Source: Nonomuraea glycinis
GTDB lineage: Bacteria; Actinomycetota; Actinomycetes; Streptosporangiales; Streptosporangiaceae
Length of the DNA: 64,000 nt
Assembly (NCBI RefSeq): GCF_014646515.1
Contig: NZ_BMNK01000007.1
Span: 64,398 to 128,397 of the forward strand
Direction: 5' to 3'
The notes under the pieces are model-generated. The model searched no databases. It had not been told where the DNA came from and saw only the letters and a program-made list of their open reading frames with translations. Position 1 is the first letter of the stretch; the number at the start of each line of letters is the position of its first letter. Positions 24,345 to 32,030 of this stretch are shown piece after piece. Position numbers and translations under genes: made by a program.

Positions 24345-25943
24345 ATGATCATTGCCACTGATATCGAACTGCGTGCGGGCTCGCGGTTGCTCATCGAGAG
24401 CGCCTCCTTCCGCGTCAACCCCGGAGACAAGATAGGGCTCGTCGGCCGCAACGGCGCGGGCAAGACGACCCTGACCAAGGTGCTCGCGGGCGAGGCCCTG
24501 CCCGCCGCGGGCACGGTGACCACCGCCGGCGCCGTCGGCTACCTCCCCCAGGACCCGCGCACCGGCGACCTGGAGGTGCTCGCGCGCGACCGCATCCTGT
24601 CGGCGCGCGGTCTCGACGAGGTGCTGCGCAAGCTGCGCGCGGCCGAGCTCGGCATGTCCTCGGCCGACGAGCGCACCCAGGAGAAGGCCGTCAGGCGGTA
24701 CGGCCGCCTCGAGGACCAGATGCACGTCCTGGGCGGCTACTCGGCGGAGTCGGAGGCCGCCTCCATCGCCTCCAGCCTGGGGCTCGCGGACCGGGTCCTG
24801 GGGCAGCCGCTGAAAACGCTTTCTGGCGGCCAGCGCAGGCGGGTCGAATTGGCGCGCATTCTTTTCAGCGGAGCGGAAACTCTCCTTCTGGACGAGCCGA
24901 CAAACCACCTAGATGCTGACTCAATCGGGTGGCTTCGTGATTTTTTGCGCTCTCATCAGGGCGGCTTGGTGATCATCAGCCATGACGTCCAGCTTCTTGA
25001 AGCCACGGTCAACAAGGTCCTCCACCTCGACGCCAACCGGTCCTCCGTCGACCACTACAACGTCGGCTGGAAGACCTATCTGGCGCAGCGCGAGACCGAC
25101 GAGAAGCGCCGCAAGCGCGAGCGGGCCAACGCCGAGAAGCAGGCGGGCGCGCTGCTCGCGCAGGCCGACAAGATGCGCGCCAAGGCCACCAAGGCCAAGG
25201 CGGCCCAGGACATGATGCGCCGCGCCAACCGGCTGCTGTCCGGCACGGAGGAGGTGCGCCAGGGCGACAAGGTCGCCAAGCTGCGCTTCCCCGACCCCCA
25301 GCCGTGCGGGCGCACCCCGCTGATGGCGGAGGGCCTGTCGAAGTCCTACGGCTCCCTGGAGGTCTTCACCGACGTCGACGTGGCCATCGATCGAGGTCAC
25401 AGGGTCGTCATCCTCGGCCTCAACGGCGCCGGCAAGACCACGCTGCTGCGGTTGCTCGGCGGGGTCGAGCAGCCCGACACCGGCGCGATCAGGCCCGGCC
25501 ACGGCCTGAAGGTCGGCTATTACGCCCAGGAGCACGAGACGCTGGACAGCGGCAGGACCCTGCTGGAGAACATGCGCTCGGCGGGCGGCACGTTCACTGA
25601 CACCGAGTTGCGCAAGGTCCTCGGTTCCTTCCTGTTCACCGGCGACGACGTCGACAAGCCCGCCGGAGTGCTCTCCGGCGGCGAGAAAACCCGTCTGGCG
25701 CTGGCCATGCTGGTGCTCTCCAGCGCCAACGTGCTGCTGCTCGACGAGCCCACGAACAACCTCGATCCGGTCAGCCGGGAGCAGGTTCTCACCGCTCTGA
25801 GGTCATATTCAGGATCAATCGTCCTGGTTACCCACGACGAGGGTGCCGTTGACGCCCTTTCACCGGATAGGGTGATCTTGCTGCCAGACGGAACTGAAGA
25901 CGCGTGGAGCGAGGAATTTTCCGATCTTGTGGCACTTGCCTGA
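24345..25943 (+). CDS. ABC-F family ATP-binding cassette protein
   Basis: A 532-residue soluble protein with two ABC domains and no membrane part. First domain: GRNGAGKTT, LSGGQRRR, LLDEPTNHLD. Linker (about residues 245-310) is charged and helical (EKRRKRERANAEKQ), as expected of the P-site tRNA interaction motif. Second domain: GLNGAGKTT, LSGGEKTR, LLDEPTNNLD. ABC-F proteins act on the ribosome, as translation factors (EttA type) or antibiotic target protection. Two stretches (about 24836-24990 and 25795-25943) are clearly lower in GC and use rarer codons than the rest. Confidence 0.93.
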   Translation: MIIATDIELRAGSRLLIESASFRVNPGDKIGLVGRNGAGKTTLTKVLAGEALPAAGTVTTAGAVGYLPQDPRTGDLEVLARDRILSARGLDEVLRKLRAAELGMSSADERTQEKAVRRYGRLEDQMHVLGGYSAESEAASIASSLGLADRVLGQPLKTLSGGQRRRVELARILFSGAETLLLDEPTNHLDADSIGWLRDFLRSHQGGLVIISHDVQLLEATVNKVLHLDANRSSVDHYNVGWKTYLAQRETDEKRRKRERANAEKQAGALLAQADKMRAKATKAKAAQDMMRRANRLLSGTEEVRQGDKVAKLRFPDPQPCGRTPLMAEGLSKSYGSLEVFTDVDVAIDRGHRVVILGLNGAGKTTLLRLLGGVEQPDTGAIRPGHGLKVGYYAQEHETLDSGRTLLENMRSAGGTFTDTELRKVLGSFLFTGDDVDKPAGVLSGGEKTRLALAMLVLSSANVLLLDEPTNNLDPVSREQVLTALRSYSGSIVLVTHDEGAVDALSPDRVILLPDGTEDAWSEEFSDLVALA

Positions 25944-26011
25944 TCTTAATTTGGGTGGGTACGGATCTTTTCCCGTGGAGTAGGTAGCCGATCCCGCTGA
26001 AATGACTGATC
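25923..26011 (+). promoter_or_regulatory. GATC cluster in front of the Gbn-like gene
   Basis: GATC occurs at 25923, 25942, 25964, 25990 and 26008, five times in 89 bp, with two more at 26099 and 26120 inside the gene. If the downstream protein is a GATC-binding Gbn homologue, this is a likely autoregulatory or nucleation site. Confidence 0.45.
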
Positions 26012-26056
26012 ATGGCGGAGTAACGCTGCGGAAGTCCGGCACTACAGGAGGTACTC

Positions 26057-26272
26057 GTGGCCGAGACACTGAAGAAGGGCACCCGGGTCACCGGGGCCGA
26101 TCGAGAGAAGCTGGCCGGAGATCTTAAGAAGCGCTATGCCGCGGGTGAGAGCATCCGCGCCCTGGCCGCTTCAACCGGTCGGTCCTACGGGTTCATCCAC
26201 CGCATCCTGAGCGAGTCCGGAGTGACTCTGCGCGGGCGCGGCGGGGCGACCCGAGGTAAGTCCAAGCGCTGA
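26057..26272 (+). CDS. gbn: Small helix-turn-helix nucleoid protein, Gbn-like
   Basis: A 71-residue basic protein with a single helix-turn-helix (YAAGESIRALAASTGRSYGFIHRILSESG) and a basic tail (GRGGATRGKSKR). Length, sequence style and position between an ABC-F gene and an enoyl-CoA hydratase gene match what I recall of Streptomyces Gbn (SCO1839), a GATC-binding nucleoid-associated protein affecting development and antibiotic production. GTG 26057 follows AGGAGGTACTC, an excellent ribosome site. The identity is from memory of the family, not a search. Confidence 0.65.
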   Translation: MAETLKKGTRVTGADREKLAGDLKKRYAAGESIRALAASTGRSYGFIHRILSESGVTLRGRGGATRGKSKR

Positions 26273-26320
26273 CGGCCGTCTCGGAACGTGCGACCGCAGC
26301 CGCTCGTCCCTAGCCTGCCA

Positions 26321-26368
26321 CCGTCGCGCCCGAGCCAGAATCATATTCTGTAAGCTCGGGCGCGACGG
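26321..26368. promoter_or_regulatory. Very strong 15-bp inverted repeat with inner 6-bp dyad
   Basis: CCGTCGCGCCCGAGC (26321-26335) pairs perfectly with 26354-26368. Inside, CAGAAT-CAT-ATTCTG adds six more pairs with a TAA bulge on the right. It lies 48 bp after the HTH gene and ends 22 bp before the hydratase start. It may be a terminator for gbn, an operator or a leader hairpin; no T tract follows. Confidence 0.6.
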
Positions 26369-26390
26369 ACAGTGGACGAGGGAGCGGGCG

Positions 26391-27224
26391 ATGTCGGAAG
26401 CAAAGGCGCCACATCAGCGCGGGGGGTACACGGAGGACGTCTTCGCCGAAGAACTGGCGGAGATCGGACTGCGCTTCGAGGTGGACGGTGAGATCGCGAC
26501 GATCACACTGGACCGGCCGGACAAGCGAAACGCTCAGACGTTCGCTACCTGGTCGGCCCTGGCCCGCATCGGCGACATTCTGCCGGAGCAGGTTCGCGTG
26601 GTCGTGGTGAACGGTGAGGGACCGTCCTTCTCGGCAGGGATCGACCTGCGCATGTTCACACCTGAGGGGGTGCCCGGCCAGGGCTCGTTCAGCTCCGCGG
26701 CGCGGCTCGACAACGCGTCGTTCGAGAAGCTGCTCGAGCAGGCTCAGCAGGGATTCCTGTGGCTACGCCGCCCAGAGATCGTTTCCATCGCGGCCGTGCG
26801 GGGACACGCGGTCGGCGCGGGATTTCAGCTCGCGCTCGCCTGTGACCTGCGCATCGTGGCCGACGATGTCAAGTTCTGTATGAAAGAGCCCGCACTGGGG
26901 CTGGTGCCCGATCTGACCGGCACAAAGCCGCTGGTCGACCTGGTCGGCCTGGCCAAGGCGATCGACATCTGCCTGACGGCCAGGGTCGTGGAGGCGGACG
27001 AGGCTTTCCGCATCGGCCTGGCCGAGCGCGTGGTCGCCGGGGGGGACCTGGCGAAGGCCGTACACGACAAGGCCGCGCAGCTGCTGTCGACCAACCGGGA
27101 CGCGGCGGCGGCGACCAAGCGACTCCTCCAGGGGGCGCAGGGGCGCACCCTGGAGGAGCAGCGCGCCGCGGAGGGCGCCGAGCAGGCCCAGCGGCTGAGA
27201 GCCCTGTTCGCCGGCGGGTCGTGA
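26391..27224 (+). CDS. Enoyl-CoA hydratase/isomerase family protein
   Basis: A 277-residue crotonase-fold protein. The oxyanion-hole segments are visible as ITLDRPDKRNAQT and GPSFSAGIDLRMF (first) and AVRGHAVGAGFQLALACDLRI (second). One catalytic glutamate region (CMKEPALGLVPDLTGT) is present, while the other is less clear, so hydratase and isomerase cannot be separated. Likely a fatty-acid or branched-acid degradation step. The ATG follows GAGGGAGCGGGCG. A strong inverted repeat lies just upstream. Confidence 0.9.
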   Translation: MSEAKAPHQRGGYTEDVFAEELAEIGLRFEVDGEIATITLDRPDKRNAQTFATWSALARIGDILPEQVRVVVVNGEGPSFSAGIDLRMFTPEGVPGQGSFSSAARLDNASFEKLLEQAQQGFLWLRRPEIVSIAAVRGHAVGAGFQLALACDLRIVADDVKFCMKEPALGLVPDLTGTKPLVDLVGLAKAIDICLTARVVEADEAFRIGLAERVVAGGDLAKAVHDKAAQLLSTNRDAAAATKRLLQGAQGRTLEEQRAAEGAEQAQRLRALFAGGS

Positions 27225-27303
27225 GCCGGGTTTCGCCTTGAGCTGACGCGGGAATCGCCGGACGACACCGGGACGCTCTGCTGAGGGAGGAGGGACTCCC
27301 TAT

Positions 27304-29193
27304 ATGGCGATGATGGGCGGCGGCTTCGGTCCGTCGGTGTGGGCCTCGCTGCGACGCGACGGCTCGGTGACCAAACAACGGCTCTCGCCTGGCACGGTCA
27401 GGCGCATCGCCGGCTATGCCAGGCCCTATACCAAGCAGATCGTCGCCTTCCTGCTGCTGGTGGTGGCGGGAGCGGTGATCGTGGTCGCCAACCCGCTGCT
27501 GATGAAGGCGATCATCGACGACGGCATCCTGGCCAAGCGCAGCGAGGTCGTGATCGGCCTGGCCGTGGCGATCGCGGCGCTCGCGCTGGTCGACGCCGGT
27601 CTGACCCTGGTGCAGCGCTGGTTCTCCTCCCGGATCGGCGAAGGGCTGATCTTCGACCTGCGCACCGAGGTGTTCGACCACGTCCAGCGGATGCCGGTGG
27701 CGTTCTTCATGCGCGCGCAGACCGGCGCGCTGGTCTCCCGGCTCAACACCGACGTCATCGGCGCCCAGCGCGCGCTGACCAGCACGCTGTCGTCGGTGGT
27801 GTCCAACGTGGTCAGCCTGGTCCTGGTGCTCGGCGCCATGCTCGTGCTGTCGTGGCAGGTCACGGTGGTCGCGCTGGTGCTGCTGCCGATCTTCATCGTG
27901 CCCGCCAAGTGGGTCGGCCGGCGCATGTCGGCGCTGACCCGCGAGCAGATGCAGCTCGACGCCGAGATGAGCTCGGTCACCACCGAGCGCTTCAACGTGG
28001 CCGGCGCGATGGTGGCCAAGCTCTACGGCAGGCCCGAGGACGACGCGCGGATGTTCGGCGACCGGGCCGCCAGGGTCCGCGACGTGGGCGTCACCGTCGG
28101 CATGTACGCCACCGTCTTCCGGGTCGCGCTCGGCCTGGTCGCGGCGCTGGCGACCGCGCTCGTCTACGGCATCGGCGGCGTGATGGCCGTCGGCGACGTG
28201 TTCGAGCTCGGCACGCTGGTGGCGCTGGCGGCCCTGCTGATGCGCCTCTACGGGCCGCTGACCTCGCTGTCCAACGTGCACGTGGACGTGATGACCGCCC
28301 TGGTCAGCTTCGACCGGGTCTTCGAGATCCTCGACCTGGAGCCGATGGTCAAGGACAAGCCGGACGCCCGGCCGCTGCCCGCCGGGCCCGTCACGATCGA
28401 GTTCGACGACGTCCGCTTCGGCTACCCGTCGGCCGAGGAGGTGTCGCTGGCCTCGCTGGAGTCGGTCGCCAGGACGGAGACGGGCGGCCCGTCGCAGCAG
28501 GTGCTGGACGGCGTGTCGTTCACGGCCGCGCCAGGCTCGCTCATCGCCCTGGTCGGCCACTCGGGGGCGGGCAAGACCACGATCACCGCGCTGGTCTCCC
28601 GGCTCTACGACGTCAACGAGGGCGCGGTACGGATCAACGGGATGGACGTACGGGACGCCACCCTCGCCTCGCTGCGCGACACCGTGGGCGTGGTCATGCA
28701 GGACTCGCACCTCTTCCACGACACCATCGGCGTCAACCTCCGCTACGCCCGCCCGGAGGCGAGCGAGGAGGAGATGTGGGCGGCGCTGCGGGCCGCGCAG
28801 ATCGGCGAACTGGTCGAGGCGCTGCCCGACCAGCTCGACACGGTCGTCGGCGACCGCGGCTACCGGCTGTCCGGCGGCGAGAAGCAGCGGCTGGCGCTGG
28901 CCCGGCTGCTGCTGAAGGCGCCGCGCGTGGTCGTGCTTGACGAGGCCACCGCGCACCTGGACTCGGAGTCGGAGGCGGCGGTGCAGAAGGCGCTCAAGAC
29001 CGCCCTGCGGGGCCGCACCTCGCTGGTGATCGCGCACCGGCTGTCGACGATCAGGGAGGCCGACGAGATCCTGGTCGTGCACGACGGGCGCGTGGCCGAG
29101 CGGGGCCGGCACGAGGAGCTGCTGGCGCGCGGCGGCCTGTACGCCGAGCTCTACCGCACCCAGTTCAGCTCGTCAGATAGCCCAGCCGGGTGA
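27304..29193 (+). CDS. ABC exporter, fused permease and ATPase
   Basis: A 629-residue half-transporter. Six helices lie in about residues 40-320 and the ATPase domain in 365-610, with Walker A GHSGAGKTT, signature LSGGEKQRLALARLLL, Walker B VVVLDEATAHLD and H-loop IAHRLSTI. It resembles actinobacterial MsbA/LmrA-type exporters that work as homodimers, for lipids or drugs. AGGGAG (27284-27289) and CTCCCT (27296-27301) bracket the purine-rich ribosome site, so initiation may be partly masked. The 3' end overlaps the convergent sulfotransferase gene by 29 bp. Confidence 0.92.
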   Translation: MAMMGGGFGPSVWASLRRDGSVTKQRLSPGTVRRIAGYARPYTKQIVAFLLLVVAGAVIVVANPLLMKAIIDDGILAKRSEVVIGLAVAIAALALVDAGLTLVQRWFSSRIGEGLIFDLRTEVFDHVQRMPVAFFMRAQTGALVSRLNTDVIGAQRALTSTLSSVVSNVVSLVLVLGAMLVLSWQVTVVALVLLPIFIVPAKWVGRRMSALTREQMQLDAEMSSVTTERFNVAGAMVAKLYGRPEDDARMFGDRAARVRDVGVTVGMYATVFRVALGLVAALATALVYGIGGVMAVGDVFELGTLVALAALLMRLYGPLTSLSNVHVDVMTALVSFDRVFEILDLEPMVKDKPDARPLPAGPVTIEFDDVRFGYPSAEEVSLASLESVARTETGGPSQQVLDGVSFTAAPGSLIALVGHSGAGKTTITALVSRLYDVNEGAVRINGMDVRDATLASLRDTVGVVMQDSHLFHDTIGVNLRYARPEASEEEMWAALRAAQIGELVEALPDQLDTVVGDRGYRLSGGEKQRLALARLLLKAPRVVVLDEATAHLDSESEAAVQKALKTALRGRTSLVIAHRLSTIREADEILVVHDGRVAERGRHEELLARGGLYAELYRTQFSSSDSPAG

Positions 29194-30049
29194 GCTCCTG
29201 CTTGGCCACCTTCTCCACCAGCTCCAGGTCCTCGTGGCGCAGCCGGGTCCGCCATGAGCCCACCTCGGGGACGCGCGGGCCGTAGAGGGCGATCTTGGAC
29301 ACCCGGGTCTCCAGGAACTCCGTCAGCGTGGCCACCGACCGGGCGGGCTGCTGCACCAGGTCCTCATAGCGGAGGGTGAGGAGCTGGTCGGCGGGCAGCT
29401 CCTTACGCAGGCTCGCGCTCAGCCGCACCGCGCTGCGCCAGCGCAGCGCGCTCTTGCCCGCCACCGGCATGGTCTTCCACCGGTCGCGGTGCTCGTCGCG
29501 GTTGACGCCGAGGAAGGCGTTGGGGAACTCGGTGTCCTCCGGCAGCATCACCGGCTTGAACCAGGCCAGGCAGGCCGGGTCGTCCAGCATGTCGGCGGTC
29601 ACGTCCCGGCCGTCGCGGATGAGCTGCACGAACCGGGCGTCGGGGAAGGCCTGCAGCAGCACCGGCGCACTGTAGATCAGATCGGGGCTGGCGTCGCCGA
29701 ACCTGGTCACCTCGTCCGTCGACACGCACGGCCCGGTGGTGGTGACGCCGCCGGCCTCCCGGCACGGCTCCGAGCACAGGCCGCACGAGCCGCCCAGCAC
29801 CTGCCACGACTCGGCGAGCGCGTCACGCAGCACGCGGACCGCGCCGGAGGTGCGGCCGATCGACGGCTTGCGGGCGAAGGCGTAGACCACATGGGCCACG
29901 CAGGCGCGGCCCATGGTCACGTGACAGCCGGGCGCGCGTTTCAGGGCACGGGCGAGCAGGTCCGCGCCGGAATGCGGAGCACCGAGCAGGAACACCGGCC
30001 TGCGGACCTTGATGCCGTTGACCACGAGGATGTGGGGCGGAAGTCGCAT
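29165..30049 (-). CDS. Sulfotransferase family protein
   Basis: A protein of about 294 residues. The N-terminal FLLGAPHSGADLLARAL matches the PAPS phosphosulfate-binding loop, and LIRDGRDVTADML corresponds to the 3'-phosphate-binding region of sulfotransferases. A cysteine-rich insert (CGLCSEPCREAGG, about residues 100-112) is unusual and might bind metal. The start at 30049 (MRLPPHILVVNGIKV) is chosen because the longer frame upstream is arginine-rich noise. The acceptor (carbohydrate, lipid or metabolite) is unknown. Confidence 0.82.
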   Translation of the reverse strand: MRLPPHILVVNGIKVRRPVFLLGAPHSGADLLARALKRAPGCHVTMGRACVAHVVYAFARKPSIGRTSGAVRVLRDALAESWQVLGGSCGLCSEPCREAGGVTTTGPCVSTDEVTRFGDASPDLIYSAPVLLQAFPDARFVQLIRDGRDVTADMLDDPACLAWFKPVMLPEDTEFPNAFLGVNRDEHRDRWKTMPVAGKSALRWRSAVRLSASLRKELPADQLLTLRYEDLVQQPARSVATLTEFLETRVSKIALYGPRVPEVGSWRTRLRHEDLELVEKVAKQELTRLGYLTS

Positions 30050-30228
30050 ACGACAGGTAAGTGTGGCACCGTTTGGCAGGTGGGCGAGCCAGCGCCGGCC
30101 GGTGGTGAGCGAGCCGGCGCCGGGCCGGTCGTGGGCGCTGCCCGCGCAGGCCGTACGATGCCTTCGCCGGTGGGTCGCGCAGCTGGACCGGTCGGCGGCA
30201 CCGCTCCCGCTCGTCATGGAGTTGATCG

Positions 30229-31122
30229 ATGCAGCAAGGTGACACCGTCGCCGTCGTCGCCCCGTCAGGTCCGGTGGACGCCGTCCTGCTCGGACGCGGC
30301 ACCCGGCGACTGGAGGGGATCGGGCTCAAGGTCGTCGTCGGCCCGCATGTGCTCGACCGTCAGGACCTGGGCTATCTGGCCGGTTCGGACGCCGCGCGCG
30401 CCGCCGACCTGGAGTCGGCCTGGTGCGATCCGGCGGTCGGCGCGGTCTTCTGCGCCAGGGGCGGCTACGGTGCGGCCAGGCTGCTCGGGCTGCTCGACTG
30501 GGATCGCATGCGGGCCGCCGGGCCGAAGACCCTGATCGGCTCCAGCGACATCACCGCGCTGCACCACGCCTTCGCCGCCGAGCTGGGGGTGCCCACGCTG
30601 CACGGCCCGATGCCCAGTGGCCTGCTCCTGGGCGGCGAGCAGGGGCCGGAGCCCGCGACGTGGGAGCACCTGCGGGCGGCCCTGTTCGGCACGCCCGCGC
30701 CGGTCACCGGTGACCTGGTGCTCGCGCCGGGCCGGGCCACCGGCGTGCTCAGCGGCGGCAACCTGTCGCTGCTGGCCTCCCTGTGCGGCACCGGCTACCA
30801 GCCGTCGTTCGCCGGCCGGATCGCGCTGCTGGAGGACATCGGCGAGCAGCCCTACCGCGTCGACCGCCTGCTCACCCAGCTCCTGCAGTCGGGGGCGTTC
30901 GCCGGCGTGCGGGGGATCGCGCTCGGTTCCTGGGTCGACTGCGGCGACCCCCTTCCGGTGCTGCGGGACCGGCTGCTGCCGCTCGGGGTGCCGATTCTGG
31001 CCGGGCTGCCCATCGGTCATGGGTCTCCACAAATGAGTGTGTGGCTTGGGGCTCTTGGGGTTATCGATACCGAATCGTGCTCGCTGTCTGGTCCGTTCTG
31101 GAACGAGGAGCAGGCAAGGTAG
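30229..31122 (+). CDS. LD-carboxypeptidase (muramoyltetrapeptide carboxypeptidase, S66 family)
   Basis: A 297-residue serine peptidase of the LdcA family, which cleaves the terminal D-alanine from tetrapeptide stems in peptidoglycan recycling. The nucleophile serine lies in LIGSSDITALHHAF. The catalytic glutamate and histidine are represented by LLEDIGEQPYRVD and GLPIGHGSPQ. No signal peptide is evident, so it acts in the cytoplasm as LdcA does. Peptidoglycan or microcin-type (MccF) activity cannot be separated by eye. The final ~70 bp are lower in GC. Confidence 0.92.
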   Translation: MQQGDTVAVVAPSGPVDAVLLGRGTRRLEGIGLKVVVGPHVLDRQDLGYLAGSDAARAADLESAWCDPAVGAVFCARGGYGAARLLGLLDWDRMRAAGPKTLIGSSDITALHHAFAAELGVPTLHGPMPSGLLLGGEQGPEPATWEHLRAALFGTPAPVTGDLVLAPGRATGVLSGGNLSLLASLCGTGYQPSFAGRIALLEDIGEQPYRVDRLLTQLLQSGAFAGVRGIALGSWVDCGDPLPVLRDRLLPLGVPILAGLPIGHGSPQMSVWLGALGVIDTESCSLSGPFWNEEQAR

Positions 31123-31163
31123 AACGCATATGCGGACGAAACCGACAGAGAAGGACACGGCAC

Positions 31164-32030
31164 GTGAACCTCTTCAAACGTGACCGGGAGTCCGCGCGCC
31201 GCACCGAGGACGTCGACCTCGACTCTCTGCTCGCGCTCGTCGCGGACTCCCACGGCCACACCTGTACGTTCGCCGCGGACGGGGGTTCGCTGACCCTCGG
31301 CGGCGGCCGGGAGATCCTCGTCCGGCTGACCGGACTGCGCCGCGAGGTGGGCCGCCGGCCCAGGGAGGACTGGCCGATCCTCGTCTCCGAGCACCTGGCG
31401 CACGCCGTCGCCGCCGCCGACGATCTGCTCGATGTGTGCGACCTGGAGCAGGTCGCGGCGCTGCTGTCGACCCGGGTCGAGGCCGTGGACGAGGTGGCCG
31501 ACCTCACCCGGGTGGTGGGCCGGCACCTCAACGGCGACCTGGTGGAGCTGCTCACCGTGGGGTCCCGGCCGGTCCGCCCCGAGGAGGCCGGCTGCTGGCC
31601 GCTGCCCACCGCGCAGGCGCTCGACCTGGCCGTCGCCAACGTCAGGCGGGCGGACAAGCTGTCGGTGGAGGCCATCGAGCTGTCCGGCACCCCGGTCACC
31701 CGGCTCACCGGGCACACCCCGGCCGCGGCCACGCACCTGCGCTGGCTGGAGGACTATCTGCCGGTCCCCGCCGACGGGGCCCTGGCCGTGCTGCCCGACC
31801 CGTACACCGTGCTGGTGCATCCGGTGGACGGGATCGGCGTGGTGCGCGCCATCGAGCGGCTGCGCGTGCACGCGGCCCGCACCGGCGGGCTCAGCGCCCA
31901 GGTCTACTGGTGGCACGACGGGCGGCTGACGCTCATCAAGGCCGACCTCGTGCTGCAGCGGGGCCAGACGCGGCTGGTCGTGGCCCCGCCGCCGGAGTTC
32001 GCTAGAGTGTTGGCCCGCCTGGCCGCGTGA
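31164..32030 (+). CDS. Protein of unknown function
   Basis: I do not recognise this 288-residue protein. It has no signal peptide or membrane helix. It is acidic at the N-terminus, has a regular alpha/beta pattern and contains two similar-looking halves around ILVRLTGLRREVG and VLVHPVDGIGVVRAIERL. Its general layout recalls DUF1444-like cytoplasmic proteins, but I cannot confirm that. GTG 31164 is preceded by GAAGGACACGGCAC, a good ribosome site. A CGCATATGCG palindrome (31125-31134) lies in the short gap upstream. It overlaps the convergent GH15 gene by 29 bp. Confidence 0.7.
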   Translation: MNLFKRDRESARRTEDVDLDSLLALVADSHGHTCTFAADGGSLTLGGGREILVRLTGLRREVGRRPREDWPILVSEHLAHAVAAADDLLDVCDLEQVAALLSTRVEAVDEVADLTRVVGRHLNGDLVELLTVGSRPVRPEEAGCWPLPTAQALDLAVANVRRADKLSVEAIELSGTPVTRLTGHTPAAATHLRWLEDYLPVPADGALAVLPDPYTVLVHPVDGIGVVRAIERLRVHAARTGGLSAQVYWWHDGRLTLIKADLVLQRGQTRLVVAPPPEFARVLARLAA

